From the NCBI GenBank assembly GCA_948146395.1, contig OX411543.1, positions 22,484,026 through 22,548,025 on the forward strand: a stretch of DNA of 64,000 bases. The letters are read 5' to 3'. The notes beneath the pieces are model-generated. The model saw nothing but the letters and a program-made list of their open reading frames with translations, ran no database searches and was not told the origin of the DNA. Of the stretch, positions 10,675 through 24,150 are shown one piece after another. Within the stretch, counting starts at the first letter, position 1. Each line of letters begins with the position of its first letter. Both the position numbers and the translations under genes were made by a program. The stretch comes from Fragum whitleyi (lineage: Eukaryota > Mollusca > Bivalvia > Cardiida > Cardiidae).

Positions 10675-13600
10675 TATATATATTTATATATATATGGTTG
10701 TAATATATAGAAAGATAGGCTCAACATTCATCACAATAAATACAAGTGCCCAAACCCCATGTAAACGACAAATAAATGAACACTAAAAGATGCAAAAAAG
10801 AGAAAAATGTTGAATTTTATTAAAATGATAAATTGGAATTTTAACTTTCATTTTGAAAAGTTTCAGAGGCATCTGCTTTAAACTGATAATAACATCATTT
10901 AGCTTGTTTTCTATGCTTTATCCTTGACCTGTAATAACTCAAGTGATCACAAGTGCAACTACCATGATATCATATTTAACAATTCAATTTCTTACCGTAA
11001 AAATTCTAATAGAGCCCATGCTCTTATAAACCCCATCCTTCTCATCTGAGGTTGAAATTGTTATTCAACCTTTTTTATGTGATTTTTCAAAATACTGAAG
11101 CCTAACTAGCAAAAGCACATGTCCACAAAATCAATGTCACTAAAATTTCAACAGATGTTTTTTGCGCCTTTCCCTCTATCAAATGTTACTATTTTGAGAA
11201 AATTATGTTTATTTATTGACTCCCATTAAAGCCCATCCCTTTTTAATGGAAATACAATGATTCTTATAGAACCCTGAGGTTCTTACAAAGCTTTTACAGT
11301 ATCCCCCATAGGTTAATGACTACCAATCCAATTTGTAAGAACAAATACATGTCAGAAAGAATGTGTGCGGCTGGAGCATCTATCAATGGATTCCTTGTAT
11401 TTCTCTTACCCTTACTTCCATAACATCCTTTCCTTGCCTTCAGCTGCTCTCCCACAAAGGCATATGATTATCAACCCATTTGCGGAAGACAAATATCAGC
11501 TGATGATCCAAATCAGGCACACTTATTTCCATTTTTTAATTGGTGGAAGACAAATTCATTTAATCAAATGTCGCATGAAAAATGGAGATCAAAATTTAGA
11601 TTAACATGAAACTTTCCAATGAAAAATATTTTATGTGTGGACGGAATGTTTAAATTTGTATGACTGCTTTTTGATGTCATGGTGGTTTCTGATTTTTTGA
11701 AGAAAAAAAAAGTCCTGGAAATCTAATGTCTGTCCATTGAGGACTGTTAAGCCACCGTGTCTTGTATTATAAAACAATGGGGCTAGCAACTTCCTTTTTA
11801 TAAGGCTGTCAGAAGACAGGACATATTATTATGTGATCATCCATGATGTCCCAGCATCCCAGTGCCTGTTGGCTGTTAATCTGTCCAGAGTTTATCTCTG
11901 TCTACCTATATCCAATTGACTTGTAACTTAGCGGTTATTTTCCTCTATTTTCCATGATTACGGAGTAAAGTGCACAAGAATCATAATTTTACATAGCTTT
12001 TTCTCTCATGATTATGGAGTGTAGTGCATAAAAATTGTTACTCTACATATTTTTCAATTTCTGAGCTATTTTCCTTTGTTGATTTTAATATAAGGAAATC
12101 CAACAGTTTAAAGGATGTATTTTGTGATTATTTACCACCTTTTTCCATATGATATTCAATATGAGAAGACTTAAAAAAGGGCAGAGGTGTACTTATTGAA
12201 TAAGTTGAAGTCACAATACTTTCATATAACAGGGTTGACATATGAATCAAAGGTGTAGGAAATGTAGTTATCTTTTATTCAAGTACGCAAACTTATGGTT
12301 CCTGAGCTTGATTGTCTTTTCAGAAGAGATTGTATATAGACATGTTGAAATGATGTCTTGCTCACCATCACATAAGTGACTACTTACCACATAAAAAAGG
12401 TGCCTCTGAAATGTTGTTGCCTTCTTAATGTTATACTGGTCCTCAAATGCATGAAAATTAAGGTAACAGGTCCATTTACCCTCTTTACACTGTGTTTTGC
12501 CCTGGGTTTATTAAATGGATTGACCAAAAGGTGAGGCGGTTCTGGGTCTTGATAATCACCCCGGGACACAACGGGCCTACCCGGGACGTTTCATAACTAA
12601 ATAAGCTAACTAAAATCATTAGGCAATATGAAATTGATTATATAAATGTACACTTGGTAAAATAAAAATAAGAATTCAAACCATCCCGGGACTCATGTAA
12701 TTACCTTTTGTGCGTGTTTAATCAACCTCGGGACAAGCTGTTTTATCAGTATAATGACATATCTCATTATATGATGTGTTCCGGGATGCCTCATTAAGTC
12801 CTGGGGTGTCCTGGTGCGTCCCGGGATGAACTTTTAGACTTGTCGATTCCCTCTATTTGTTTCTGCCCAACCCATTGAATTTATCAGACCACATGTTCTA
12901 CACATTTTGTCGAAGTATTGTGACCAAAATGAACATCATCTTAGTAGTTTTTGCTTGTTTACCTTGTATCTGATAGATTAATTTTGTCATTTCTATCTGC
13001 TATCAAATGTCAAAATTTAAAAGAAATTGAATATTTTATTATTTTTTTACTTCATTCAATCTGTGTATGTTGGATTAATTATTTTTTTATTAAATATATT
13101 AAATACATATGTTTTATTATTATTTTTATTATTATTTATCAACTAAAGAAAACAGAGAGTACATTCTTATGACTTGAACCCCCCCCCCAAAAAAAAACAG
13201 CTTTGAATTAATAAAGAATACCGATAATAATTTATTTTTTCTAGTTATCAAATGAATTATCCTAAGACTTGCCTCATTTTTACTTGAACCTAAAAAATGT
13301 GTGGAGAATTTCTTAACAGAGAAACAAGGATCTTACTGATATCCTTTCTATTTTGAAAATAATTAACATAAGAATTAACAAAACACCGCTAAGCAATTTA
13401 TATTTTACTGAAAAGAGGGGTCGAACGGGATTTTCGGCGAACGACCCAGGGCGAACAGGAATTATGGCGAAATGGATATGGGGCGGACGGACCGAGATTC
13501 ATAATTAACAAAACTAGATAATACATACTCTGCGATGTCATTTAGGAAAGATCCTGGAATAATAGATCTGTACCATTTTTTTTTTTTTTTCGTTTTTGTT

Positions 13601-13905
13601 GCCGAACTTGATTTCACAGAACACAGGGAAAAGTGTTCATTTTATCGTTATCAAAGTGGGTAATTTAAACTTTTTTTGTTAATCGAATAAACATTTCTCC
13701 TTGTTAATTTATGTTCGTATGATAAAAGCAGTTTTGATTATGTATTTCTATTGTAAACGAAGGTTATAAATATATTTGCTCAATCTTAAGATTTAGCAAC
13801 CATTCTTAAGAACGGGCAAACAACGGTTGCTCAATCATGAGAATGGCCATTTTCCCAAGAACGGGCACAACATATATATGAAATAAGAAGAAATTTCAAA
13901 GAACT
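10675..13905. other. Unassigned AT-rich DNA with a CCCGGGA-rich patch
   Basis: CCCGGGA or close variants (such as CCTGGGG) appear repeatedly between about 12555 and 12830, some facing each other. This suggests a decayed element with repeated terminal sites. GGCGAAC/GGGCGAACAGG-type words repeat at 13415-13495. Homopolymer runs are near 13180 and 13578. No gene recognised. Confidence 0.35.
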
Positions 13906-13910
13906 TTATT

Positions 13911-14075
13911 ATAGGGATGAGTGTCTTTTTCACTGCGTTTATTGGGGTATAAAGTGCAATTGCCTTAGCACATGGCAAATAACGCCCGTAGTAGGGCGTT
14001 ATGTTTAAGCAGTGTGCTAAGGCAATTGCACTCTATACCCCAGTAAACGCAGTGAAAAAGACACTCGTCCCTTAT
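13911..14075. mobile_element. Fold-back element, ~65 bp arms
   Basis: The left arm (13911-13974) starts GGGATGAGTGTCTTTTTCAC and runs to GCCTTAGCACATG. The right arm (14010-14075) is its reverse complement with only a few changes. The 35 bp centre contains another perfect stem, TAACGCCC paired with GGGCGTTA (13980-14001). Such a nearly intact inverted repeat points to a recent or maintained fold-back MITE. No protein is encoded. Confidence 0.8.
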
Positions 14076-17000
14076 CATTGCAATATTCTAGGTCGAAGAC
14101 ACTATTTAAATACTCAGCCAAACATTAAAGCTTCAAGTCTACTTTCTGCGCATATATATATATTTCACAATCTATTTTAGATCGTGTACTTTTTATCTCG
14201 CTATCGAAGTGAATGTCATAAAGTAAATCAAATGATACACAAATAAACGACAACTTTGAAATTCGTAGAGGTACTTCTGACGAAAAACTTTTTTATGCCA
14301 AGTTAATCTGTTATTTTAAGCGAAAATGGCGTGGTCGGTCTTAGTTGAGAGGGTTGCTTGATGGGCTTCTTCGACTCGCTGTTTTCTAACTTTACGTCGG
14401 CTCAGAGTCAGAACTGTATGCTTGAAATCGTAAATTCTTTCGAAAATATCTTAATTTATAATAGATTGAATAGCAATGTTGCGTTGATGATCGGGAAATA
14501 GGGTAATTCGAGTTACTACAACACAGGACTTGCCGATCGAAGGTCGGGGGTTTCCCGAAAGACCTATTGCATTTTATACAGAAATAAAGTGCAATGGATT
14601 TCCCCACGCGATTTAAACCAATCAGAATTCTTTATTTTATTGGATTGCAATTATTCGAAATAAAACGTATGTCACGTGTCTAGACGGTAGCTCCGCTCAT
14701 TTATAATATTCATCGTCATCTTGAGCGGCGAACACGTGCATGCTTTTGACTTCATATGACCCACGTGCAAAATGACGCGCTTCGCTTTCAGTGAAATTCT
14801 CCCAACTCCAATATCATTACTTATTAATTATTTTTTCAACCAGAAAATATTAAAAGACTATTTTACAACCAGAAAAGGGTTATATAATTATTATCAGAAT
14901 TATGATATTGTTTGAATGGATATAAAATTTCATTTTCGCGTTCATGTGTCCTTGAATAAAGTCCGTTGGAAAAGGACCTATATGCCAAGAAAAATCCTTG
15001 GGCTCCGCCCTCGGATTTTAACTTTTGCATATAACTCCTCCTCCATCAAACCTTTTTGGTGAACGAACGTCGTTCACCAGTGTTATATACCATGTCAGGA
15101 AAATCCTGTAGGATGTTAATACATTCGAAATAAAGTAGTGCATCTTAAGATTCAATTTAGTATCTTTCAAGATTTTTCTCTACAAAACCACGGTCTTTTT
15201 CCTTAATGGCATGTTTCTAGTATTCTTCATCAAGTGAAGATAATGAAAATTCGCCTTGAAAAACACAAAATGATCATGCAATGTTTATCAAGGGAATTTT
15301 TGATCGGCGTAAGCTTGCCGAGAGTTTAGAGCAAAAACAAAGTTTGTGTCTAAACACCGTAGAGACAGATACTTTGTTTTTGACTCAAGCCTTCGCTGGT
15401 GCAACTTGTAGTAATTAGCCGGAAATATGTGTTTATATAGGTCATGTCCTCTTGAACTTACATTCGGCAATACTCGGGCGATCTCCCACGTCTCCGATTT
15501 AAATCTAGGTTACAGAATCGGCCGAGTTGAGACGAATGACACACTCAAGACACCTTGTGTCATTAGAAACGGTAACGCGGTTTTACATAACTTTTCAACA
15601 CGCGACAGTCAGTCTCGAGACGGGTTTAAGAATTATTCGACACGTGTTTTACATGCACAATCTTTCTTGTACCCTTTATTTGAATAGGGATGAACGCCGC
15701 TATTAACATTTGTCTGTAAAATTGCGGTGGCTGAAGTAGGGCTGTAAGCATACACTCGAATATTCGGTGAACCGAATATCTTATTCCAAGCGAAAACGTT
15801 TCGTAATCGTCTGTCTCAGAAGCGAATATTGGCGAATACCAAATGCGACAGGCACGGAAGATATTTCATTGGGGCCATTCTACTTTGCATTTTTTCAATC
15901 TGTAAAACCATATCAATTCAAAATTTTATTTGAAAATTAAATAAATGATAGCTAAATATTCAACCCTAGATACAACTCCAATTGACGAGTAGATATTGCC
16001 GTGGTCAAGGGGGAACTTGATTCGCCATGCACTTGTTTACAATTCGACAGGCGGGCTAGTTGTTAAATTAATCTGGATAAGTCGTTGCGTTTTTTACAGA
16101 AATCATAAAAATTTTAACCGATGAAAAAAACTGGCTCCATCCTTCCCAAAATACGTTTAGAATTGGTTAACTACAGTTTAAGCAAAAACTAGCTCCGAGC
16201 AGAAACGTCTAATATCAGCCGCAGTACAGTGATAAGATATCGATAGTGAGTGATTTTACTGGCATCTAAACTCTTGAAAGTAAAAAATAGGTTCTCGTGC
16301 AAAAAACTAAACCAACAATTGTAAGGATTCTCAATTCTTATTGGGAGGAAAGTCGGGAGGAAAAAACATTGTATTATACTTATACTATTTGTCAGACATA
16401 GCTATGCAATTGTTACCTCCTTTTGAAAAGATAAATTTCTTAAATAAGATTCTTATTCACTTTTGATGTGGAAATTAGATTACAAAAATAATAATTATAA
16501 AGACTTTTAGTATGCAATTTACTATGAAGCAATTATTTAATATAAAAATTTATACTTTAATTTCTAAACCTTAAACAGAAATTATCTATGAATTATACTA
16601 ATAGGGCATTAGACCTCCTTTTATCTATTCCTAAATATTTCTCATCCTGCAGATAGCATGTGTTTTAAAATTGAATAACGACATAAGTGTCAACCACGGA
16701 AGTGGTTTTGGCTTCAGATATGATAAAAATGAATCTCTTAGGTTATGGTTTGAAATACTATTAATAAGTTAACAAATCATGACTTTAATCAATGAGCAAA
16801 GTTCAGGACTGACTGATATTCATAAGTGTTTATTTGCTTGGTACTTAAAGACCTTTTCATCCTCTGAGAAGAAACAAAGATAGATAAAAAAAAGTTTACA
16901 ACAATTTATCTAATTGAAATAAGCTTAAACATGATATCAATTACCTTTGTAAAAACAAACACCATTGAATATAGGTTGAAGACAGTTTTAAAAAGGACTA

Positions 17001-17166
17001 AATCTTTCTTTCCATTTATGTTTAATTAATAAATGTACCTATTTCAAACGTGTAAAAGAAATTTTCACAGAGCAACAACTCATATTCTAACAAGTATTAT
17101 TCTAACAGGATTTTCCCTTTCTTTGAATTTACAAATAATGGAAATTTTGTCAAGACAATTTCCCTA

Positions 17167-17198
<32 letters not shown>

Positions 17199-17794
17199 CA
17201 TAATTTCTCTTTTCTAATTGAATTCAATATATCACTCTAGAATACCATCAGGTTCGTTCACCATCAGTACTTTCAGTGCTTTGATTCATGAAGAATAGTT
17301 ACTACACAAAAACATGCAAGATGAGGAAAAATTATATAAAAGATGGCCTCTCAGTGTTTGCATGGAAACTGTCATTTCAGTTCCTTTTCCAATTACCGAA
17401 TATCACCATTTCAAAAAAAAACTTTCTTCCTATCATAATCATAAGATAGGTTAATATTTAGCTTAAATTAAATTATATCTCTAGAGTGGCAACAGGGAGT
17501 AAGTCATTATGTTTTTTTTTTTTTCCTTCGTTAATCAAAAAGTCACCGTATTCGATCGGTTTTTTCCTAGTTACCAAATAATGCTTTTATCTAGTTTGAA
17601 AGAAATAGAGCCAACATGAGGTCCATAGAGGGAAAAAGATAAACTTTATATCATGTCCCCTCTCCCGTGTCATTGGACAGAAAGGCCCATAGACGGATAT
17701 TAATCTTTTTATATATATATATTTTTACTGCGTTTAGTCATCACATGAAGATATGCCAAACAATTTCTAAGGGCGACCATAATTAAGCAATAAA
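14076..17794. other. Unassigned; two hairpins near 15.0 kb
   Basis: AAAATCC...GGATTTT forms a stem with an inner GGGC/GCCC at about 14991-15020, and GGTGAACGA/TCGTTCACC is a perfect stem at 15058-15078. They probably mark a decayed repeat. The CpG-richer stretch 15290-15690 contains an 86-codon open frame with no motif I recognise. A run of T lies at about 17168-17192. No gene assigned. Confidence 0.35.
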
Positions 17795-17900
17795 GATTTT
17801 TTTCTTCAAGCGTATCTATCAAAGCACCTACAGAGGTACTGTCAATAAAAGACTGACCCAAAATTACTCCATTTATGCTCGATGTACTTTCCAGCTTACC
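17795..17900. repeat. Dispersed repeat shared with 58880-58998
   Basis: TTTTCTTCAAGCGTAT followed by GACCCAAAATTACTCCATTTA occurs here. The same words in the same order occur in CEMIP intron 4 near 58895-58975. Family unknown. Confidence 0.5.
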
Positions 17901-18377
17901 CCAACCCACAGACGCCGATTTCCAAAAAATTCACAGTGCCTCGACATAGCGTATCCCCGATCTACTACGAATTTGACCGTTTGTCTCAGACCATCCTTGG
18001 ATATGACGTTTTTGAAGACACCAGATTAGAGGATAATCGTTTGTTTCAGTTAAGATCGATTTATCTTTCGAAGAGTGAACAACAAAAGCTATATTTTCAC
18101 AGGTCACCATTTTTTCTAGATTATCCGACGAAAAGCATTTAAGAAAAAAAATGAACAAAATTTTCAATTCTGCCAACATTTTTGCAATTCTGCAATTTCA
18201 CTTCAACGAAGTTAATTGTATAAAGTTGATTGTTTGACTTTTGAAGCTTGGTGAATACTTCAAAGACGACAAAAGTACTATTTGAGACTGCCTTAAAACT
18301 ATTCTGTCATTTGCTACAGTGTATAAAATGTTTCTTAAACTATTCAATCGAGATAAAGAATGAGAATGGCTATTTGT

Positions 18378-18890
18378 TTGATGATGATCATTCGGAACAT
18401 CACTCGGCCATTTCCGTAAACTGCAATATACCTCGGATGTATGTAAGGCGGATGGGTATGTAACGAAATCGTGCATTTTGTTAGGCGGAAACAGTGTAAG
18501 AAAATTAGCACTGTAGAATTATATCTTTTACAGTAAATAACGGCTGAAAAATCTTAATTTTTGAGAATGACGAATCATTCTCAAAAATTAAGACTTTTCA
18601 GCAGTTATTTAAGAATCTAAAGATATTTATATAAGCATACGATGGCTTGACGTCTGTGACTAAAACGATTAGCGTTGACGACGTCAAATGTTTTCACTCA
18701 AAGTTTCGAGGGCTAACGCCATTTTAACTGACGTCATCGAGTTTTTCCAAGAAGTCCCGTAATTTTTAAAAAAAGTCCGTCTATGTACATCCGAGGTTGA
18801 TCGTGAGATTGGCCGTGTGGTGTTCCGAATACATCCGAGGTTGATCGTGAGATTGGCCGAGTGGTGTTCCGAATGTGATGATGATTTGTC
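18378..18890. repeat. Inverted repeat with a 48 bp tandem duplication in the right arm
   Basis: The left arm (18378-18440: ATTCGGAACATCACTCGGCC ... CCTCGGATGT) is an inverted match to the right arm. The right arm is present twice head to tail at about 18786-18834 and 18834-18880 (ACATCCGAGGTTGATCGTGA ... GTGGTGTTCCGAAT). The copies differ at one base, so the duplication looks young. The arms probably bound a non-autonomous element. The interior holds the palindrome listed separately. Confidence 0.6.
18521..18627. repeat. Long palindrome
   Basis: A stem of about 36 bp pairs TTAATTTTTGAGAATGA (centred near 18562) with TCATTCTCAAAAATTAA across a four-base CGAA loop. Weaker pairing extends out to ATATCTTT/AAAGATAT. 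It sits inside the 18378-18890 inverted repeat. Confidence 0.75.
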
Positions 18891-19107
18891 TCCAGTCTTA
18901 TAGACTGATACAAGTGTCTGAGATGCTACCTCCTTTTATGAATGAAACTTGACAAAAAAAACAACAACAACGCGATATATACATTGCTACAAAGCAAATT
19001 CCTGTTAGCCCTTTTTTAAGAAAAAGCTTCCATAAACGCTCCTTAATGCCTAATAAAGCTCCTAAACTTCATTCAAATCAATCAAATCAATTCATATCGT
19101 TTTTAGG
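18891..19107. other. Unassigned
   Basis: Nothing recognised. Confidence 0.3.
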
Positions 19108-19180
19108 TGAATCCGCGCAGTCTGACTAGGGTCGGCACTTTTCGCACTATACAGATAGTCCCTTTTCGCGTGACGAGTCA
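19108..19180. mobile_element. MITE family 2, right-half fragment
   Basis: CTGACTAGGGTCGGCACTTT, then AGATAGTCCCTTTTCGCGTG and ACGAGTCA, match the right third of the elements at 10417 and 19527. The rest is missing. Confidence 0.65.
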
Positions 19181-19526
19181 CACATTTTAAAAAGTGTACG
19201 AATATGTCATTAACAGAGAAATAATAAAACGTTGCTTATATTGTTCACTTTGAGCGAAAAAGAGATTTCCATTGAAATCTAAAAAGAAGAAGAAAAAAAG
19301 ATGAAAAAAAATTAAAAAAACATGAACACACTATCTGTTTTTTTCCGAAACGGTTCCAAAATAATTCCCAATGTTCTTAACTGTATTTATTTTTATATAT
19401 TTCAAAAAACTTGAGTTCGAATCGAAGACATCGAAAAATGTTCAAATGAAATTGTGAATAAGGCCCATATTCCTGCCATGTATCCATAGATAACTTCCTT
19501 GATACCATACCGACATTTTTATAATT

Positions 19527-19774
19527 GTGACCCATCACACGAAAAGGGACCATCTTGGAACCCCGTTGAACGTTCGGAAAAAGGATCGTATCTATCATAT
19601 GTCAACCAGATGGCGGATTCTGAAAATGAATACATAAGAAGATAGAATAATGATTCTGGATTCAGAAAATGTGCAAAAGATTTCGACCCTGGTCAGTCTA
19701 CGGAGATCACACAGCCTGACTAGCGTTTACCATTTTCGAAGTTCCCAGATGGTCCCTTTTCGCGTGACGGGTCA
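19527..19774. mobile_element. MITE family 2, copy 2
   Basis: TGACCCATCACACGAAAAGG on the left is mirrored by CCCTTTTCGCGTGACGGGTCA on the right. The interior repeats the GGTCAGTCT...AGCCTGACTAG palindrome of copy 1. Length is about 248 bp. Non-coding. Confidence 0.75.
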
Positions 19775-21089
19775 AATTTATAAAAGATTATAATTCGCCT
19801 ATGGCCTACACATATAGCGTTTTGGAACCGAAATTTTGACGTCGAAGAAAGCCTGTCGAGATCAGGACAATGACAGAAAAATAGTAGGATTTACATGCAG
19901 CTCAATCAGAACCATTCCAAATCGCTCGCTTTATTCTTCACCCATTCACTGTCATCCTAGTAAAGCATAAATTAGAAATAGTGTGTTACATTAAATTTTG
20001 TAACTTCACACACCCAATATCACTCCAAAATATTTTACATTGTCTATTTAATGATTTTGTTAACTGCATGTATAACAAAGCTAGCAATGACCACGATGTC
20101 GATTGCACAGTTCGACACAGTTGTAACTGCCTATTAACATACGGACAGTTACATCTGTTTCACCCTGAGACATTGATGTGCTCCGAGGATGGCAAGACAC
20201 GTACACCGAAAATAACAAACAACAATTTTGAAAGTAGCGAATCGAACAAATAACTTTTTGATATTACCGTCCCCTTTATCGTAACGCGGTTCACGAAGAG
20301 TCAAATAACTATTAAAAAAAGTATCTACTTGGATATCTAGAGGAAATATTGTCAATTTCAATCCTACATAAAAGCACCATAGTGTCAAGTAGTGTTAAGA
20401 CAAATTAACAAATGTAATTTTTAAAAACTAATGTAACACCTGAGACTGTAATGTAAAACCAGTTTCTGTTTTTCAAACCGACTATTTACTTTTTACTACA
20501 CTCCATTTTCTAATAGTCACCGCAAAAATATTGATATATTAAAAGAAAAACATAAAAGTAATTTCGTTGTTCCCGGAAATAAAAGCTAACGCGCAATTTA
20601 TAAGGATTATTTCTTATTCTACGACAAAATTGACAAAAAACACGGCCTGTGCAATTATAGTAACTGCTCTATCTGTCAAATGATGATATGAAGTAATAAT
20701 GCATAAAGGATGGCTGAATTCTTCAGTAGAAGAGGATTTGGACCCCTTTTTTAAATGACCAAAAAACATTGTCAGAGAAACATCTTTTTTCTAGTTTAAA
20801 GGTGGTCATAATGTGGCAAAATGACCCCCAGTTTTGAACAGAGAGGAAAAAACCTGGATCGAATCATTTTCTATTGAATGAACAACAAAAACTGTTTGTT
20901 TTTTTTTTGTTTTTTTTTTGTTTGGTGTTTTAATGAGTGACTAAGCTCACGAACTGAAAGACGTATATTCAAAACCAGGTACCTGATCAGCCTATTCGAG
21001 AGCTTGTACGTCGCTTGGCGAAGGTTTTGTTAAGTTTGCTTTACAGGCTGTTTCGAAACATTTTGGAGGAAAATTTCTGAGCTTTTTTG
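19775..21089. other. Unassigned; small fragment of MITE family 1
   Basis: TCAGAACCATTCCAAATCGCTCGC near 19905 matches the interior of MITE family 1. The rest is not recognised. Confidence 0.35.
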
Positions 21090-21192
21090 AGTGAATGGAG
21101 TGAGTGTTAAGGATGAATGATTGAAGCGTTGAGCGAGTGATTTTGAATGGTTTTAATCGAAATGATTGCAAATTTCACTATGTAAAACTGTA
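21090..21192 (+). mobile_element. TA-flanked MITE family 1, right-end fragment
   Basis: GAGTGAATGGAGTGAGTG, then GAGCGAGTGATTTTGAATGG and a TTTCACTATG...AACTGTA terminus, match the right quarter of the family. The left part is absent. Confidence 0.65.
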
Positions 21193-24027
21193 CCAAGTTA
21201 TAGACCTTGGAAAAGTAACGTCGGAGAGAATTTTTGAGCATTTAAATTTTTCAAGGAATCGGTTCTAGAAGCATTCGATTCCAAAGCCACCGTCCTTACC
21301 ACAAGATCAAAAACTCCACTCTTGGTTAACACTTTCCTGTTTTACAAAATTTTGGACCTGTCCAAATTCAAAGGTTTTGCAGACGAAAATTTAAAGTGGA
21401 TTTAATTTGAAAAATAATCGTTCAGTGGGGTAGAAAAAAGTGTGGAAAAAGAAGAAATTGCTTGTCAGAAGCAATTTCTTTTTTTTTTCACAATGTTTTC
21501 TCCATCATAAAATCACAGGCACGCAAAAAGCAGAGATTAAACAGGAAAGGGTTAACCAGTTACTTGTCGTCTTTTGAAATAGAATAGTTGATTATTATTT
21601 TGATTCCAATCATACATCCCTCCAGGAAGTGTTAATGATTATCTGTCTTTGTCAGTCAATCTACAAACTATTGCAATATTTCAACATAAAATAACATAAC
21701 ATATCCTTTATTCACCCAGTAATTTTTCAATTATACATGGCGATAAACATTCATAAATGGTACATGGTACAGTTGTTTCATAATTATGCATTGTATCAAG
21801 ACAATAGTTCTTTCTTTTCTATCATTAGTTGGTAAAGGAAAGCTTAGTCCCTTTTCCGAATGTAGGAATATCACAGAGAACAGGGCTGAAGTTACCAGGT
21901 TTCACTTGGACATCATCATTTTCAGTATTAATAGAATGCATTTCGATTATGTGAATGCGTTTCGAATGTGTTGATTCAATTAATGATCACTGCTTTTAAT
22001 CGTCTGTCGCCACTGCTATGTAGTTTATTTACTGGGAATGTCGCGTCTTGAAACTTTCTTGAATGGCTTCATTTATTATCTTTTACAGTACAATTTACGA
22101 TAGAAATGTCACGATTAGGGAAATTACTTTAAATAAATCGCAAGAAAATAAGTCCTGCAATTCAAACTACGGTATTATAAGAGGCGATTCACTCTTAAAG
22201 GCGGTTCTCCGAAATTGCAACAAACAGAAAATAGATCACCAAACAAATTCTTATTTCTTTCGTAGCACGCTGGTTTGGTTGCTTAAATGAGGTTTAAAAC
22301 CGCTTTAAACAAATTTCATTCACATTTCACCGACCGACTTTCTTGTATTTATATGAGCACTACCACGACTACCTTTCCTAGTCTCCAGCTGCTTACCACA
22401 CAAAGCTGGGTGTGCTGGTAATACTGGTGAGAAAATACCGTTAAAAAGTGAAATTGACATTCACTTCGATATCATTCAGATATCTTCACGAAACTTGGTA
22501 CGTGAGATAACCATTACAAGAGTTATCCAGACTTCCATGACTGATAACTCTGGAATCAGTCTTGTTAGAGTTATGTCCCGTTTTCTTCTTATATTTTTTG
22601 CACCTTAAGCCGAGTATTGCTATTGTTTATATGATATTTTGACACTATGCGATATTGTAAAGCAGCTATTTTTTAACTTCTGCCAGTTACATATACTGAT
22701 CTTCTTTCTTTTGTTCTTGTAGAGATGCCACCTGTAGTGTAACTCCCCTATCCCACTGACCCCGATTTCATTTTTCTTTTCAAAATCGGCGTGTCCTTGG
22801 AGAGTTGTAGTGCCTCCTGATTGAAATCGGCTCTACTCGGGATACAAAAACAATGAAAAAAATAAATCGGGGAAAATGTGTTCTCCCGAAGAAGTACGAT
22901 TATTTTCAAAATCGATGTATGTGGGACCGGCGGTTATTAAAATCGTAAAGTTGACTTTTTGGTGATTTTTAAAGCAAATGAAATGAACGTGGTTGGTGAC
23001 TTCTGAATTATATGAAAGGGATGTAATAAAATAGCGCTTATAATATTCTCGCTAAATTTAATGAAAAATGTTTAAGGTGGAAGAGGGCAATAGCGTTTTT
23101 TTTTAGATAAGTGCCTTAAAATCGGTATTTATGCAAACTTTGTCTTAAGGCGATCTCAATGGTGAATATTTTTTAAATTTCAATTCAGAATTTACGTTAC
23201 TATGACGTCGTTAAAATGACTATTTCGCGCGTCTTTTCACAAATGACCCTACACCTTCTTAAGCGCGTACCGTGAACGTATTTAAAATGATTCGAAAAGA
23301 TTTTTTTTATTTTTTCATAAACATTCTTTGGGATTTTCCAATTTTGTTTGAAGAGGCATCACTGCACCCACAAATAGTCTTTTAACGTGCTAATTAATAG
23401 TAACGTCATAACGTCGAGCTAGCGAAGAAAAAAATATAGAAATAGCGTTCATTTTTAGCGACTTCGACGTAATTTTTACTGAGGTCATACATCTATATGA
23501 CTTATGTTCGGTAAATTCATGTGTACCGCGAAGTGCTCGGTGTATTGGAATGAAATTTTGGGGGCCTCTTCCTTAAAGGCTATTAAACACGTCTGGGAAT
23601 TTTGATCTTTTTATACTAATAGATCGCAAATTAATAAAGATAGAAATTTAATAGGTGCAATTTTAAGGTCAATGTCAAATTTTAATGTCAAAATGTCAAC
23701 CTTTAAGTCTAGATTATAAAAGATCTGTGCGGTGAAAGTTTCTTATGTCTTCCTAGAATCATTTCTTACCAAGCTGGACATTTTTATGTGATTCGACCGC
23801 TCGTTAAGTCTATCTTTGAAGTCCACTAAAAATTTAAGAAAGAAAGGACGGAGTTCCATACGGACCTTTTCGTGGCTAGAATAGATTTCCTTTCCACTTT
23901 TTGCAATAAATACCATGATAGAATCTGCATTTATTGACATCTAAAAGTTATTGGTTCTGGCTGTGTCTTATGTTAAAATTGGGTACTTTATTGATTATGC
24001 TGCTCCTTTATGACCATACACACATGG
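21193..24027. other. Unassigned AT-rich DNA
   Basis: A hairpin AAGAAATTGCTT/AAGCAATTTCTT lies at about 21450-21480; a looser relative is in CEMIP intron 1 near 51195. GTGAAATTGACATTCACTTC near 22450 is a scrap of MITE family 1. No gene recognised. Confidence 0.35.
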
Positions 24028-24150
24028 TACAGTCATCAATATCGTGAAATTAGAAAGATAAATGATTTTGGAATGAAATTGAACGAGTGTGTGGAACGAG
24101 TTTTGAGTGAAATTAAAGGGAGATAATCCAAAATCGCTTATTTGGTTCAG
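24028..24150 (+). mobile_element. TA-flanked MITE family 1, left-end fragment
   Basis: TACAGTCATC...ATCGTGAAATT, then ATGATTTTGGAATGAAATTG and GGGAGATAATCCAAAATCGC, match the left half up to the central palindrome, where the match stops. Confidence 0.65.

Noticed and set aside
15427..15687. 86-codon frame in a CpG-richer patch as a host exon
   Set aside because: No homology I recognise and no convincing splice partners.
17709..18179. Host gene from overlapping frames on both strands near 17.9 kb
   Set aside because: Part of it is a dispersed repeat shared with 58.9 kb, and neither strand shows a known domain.
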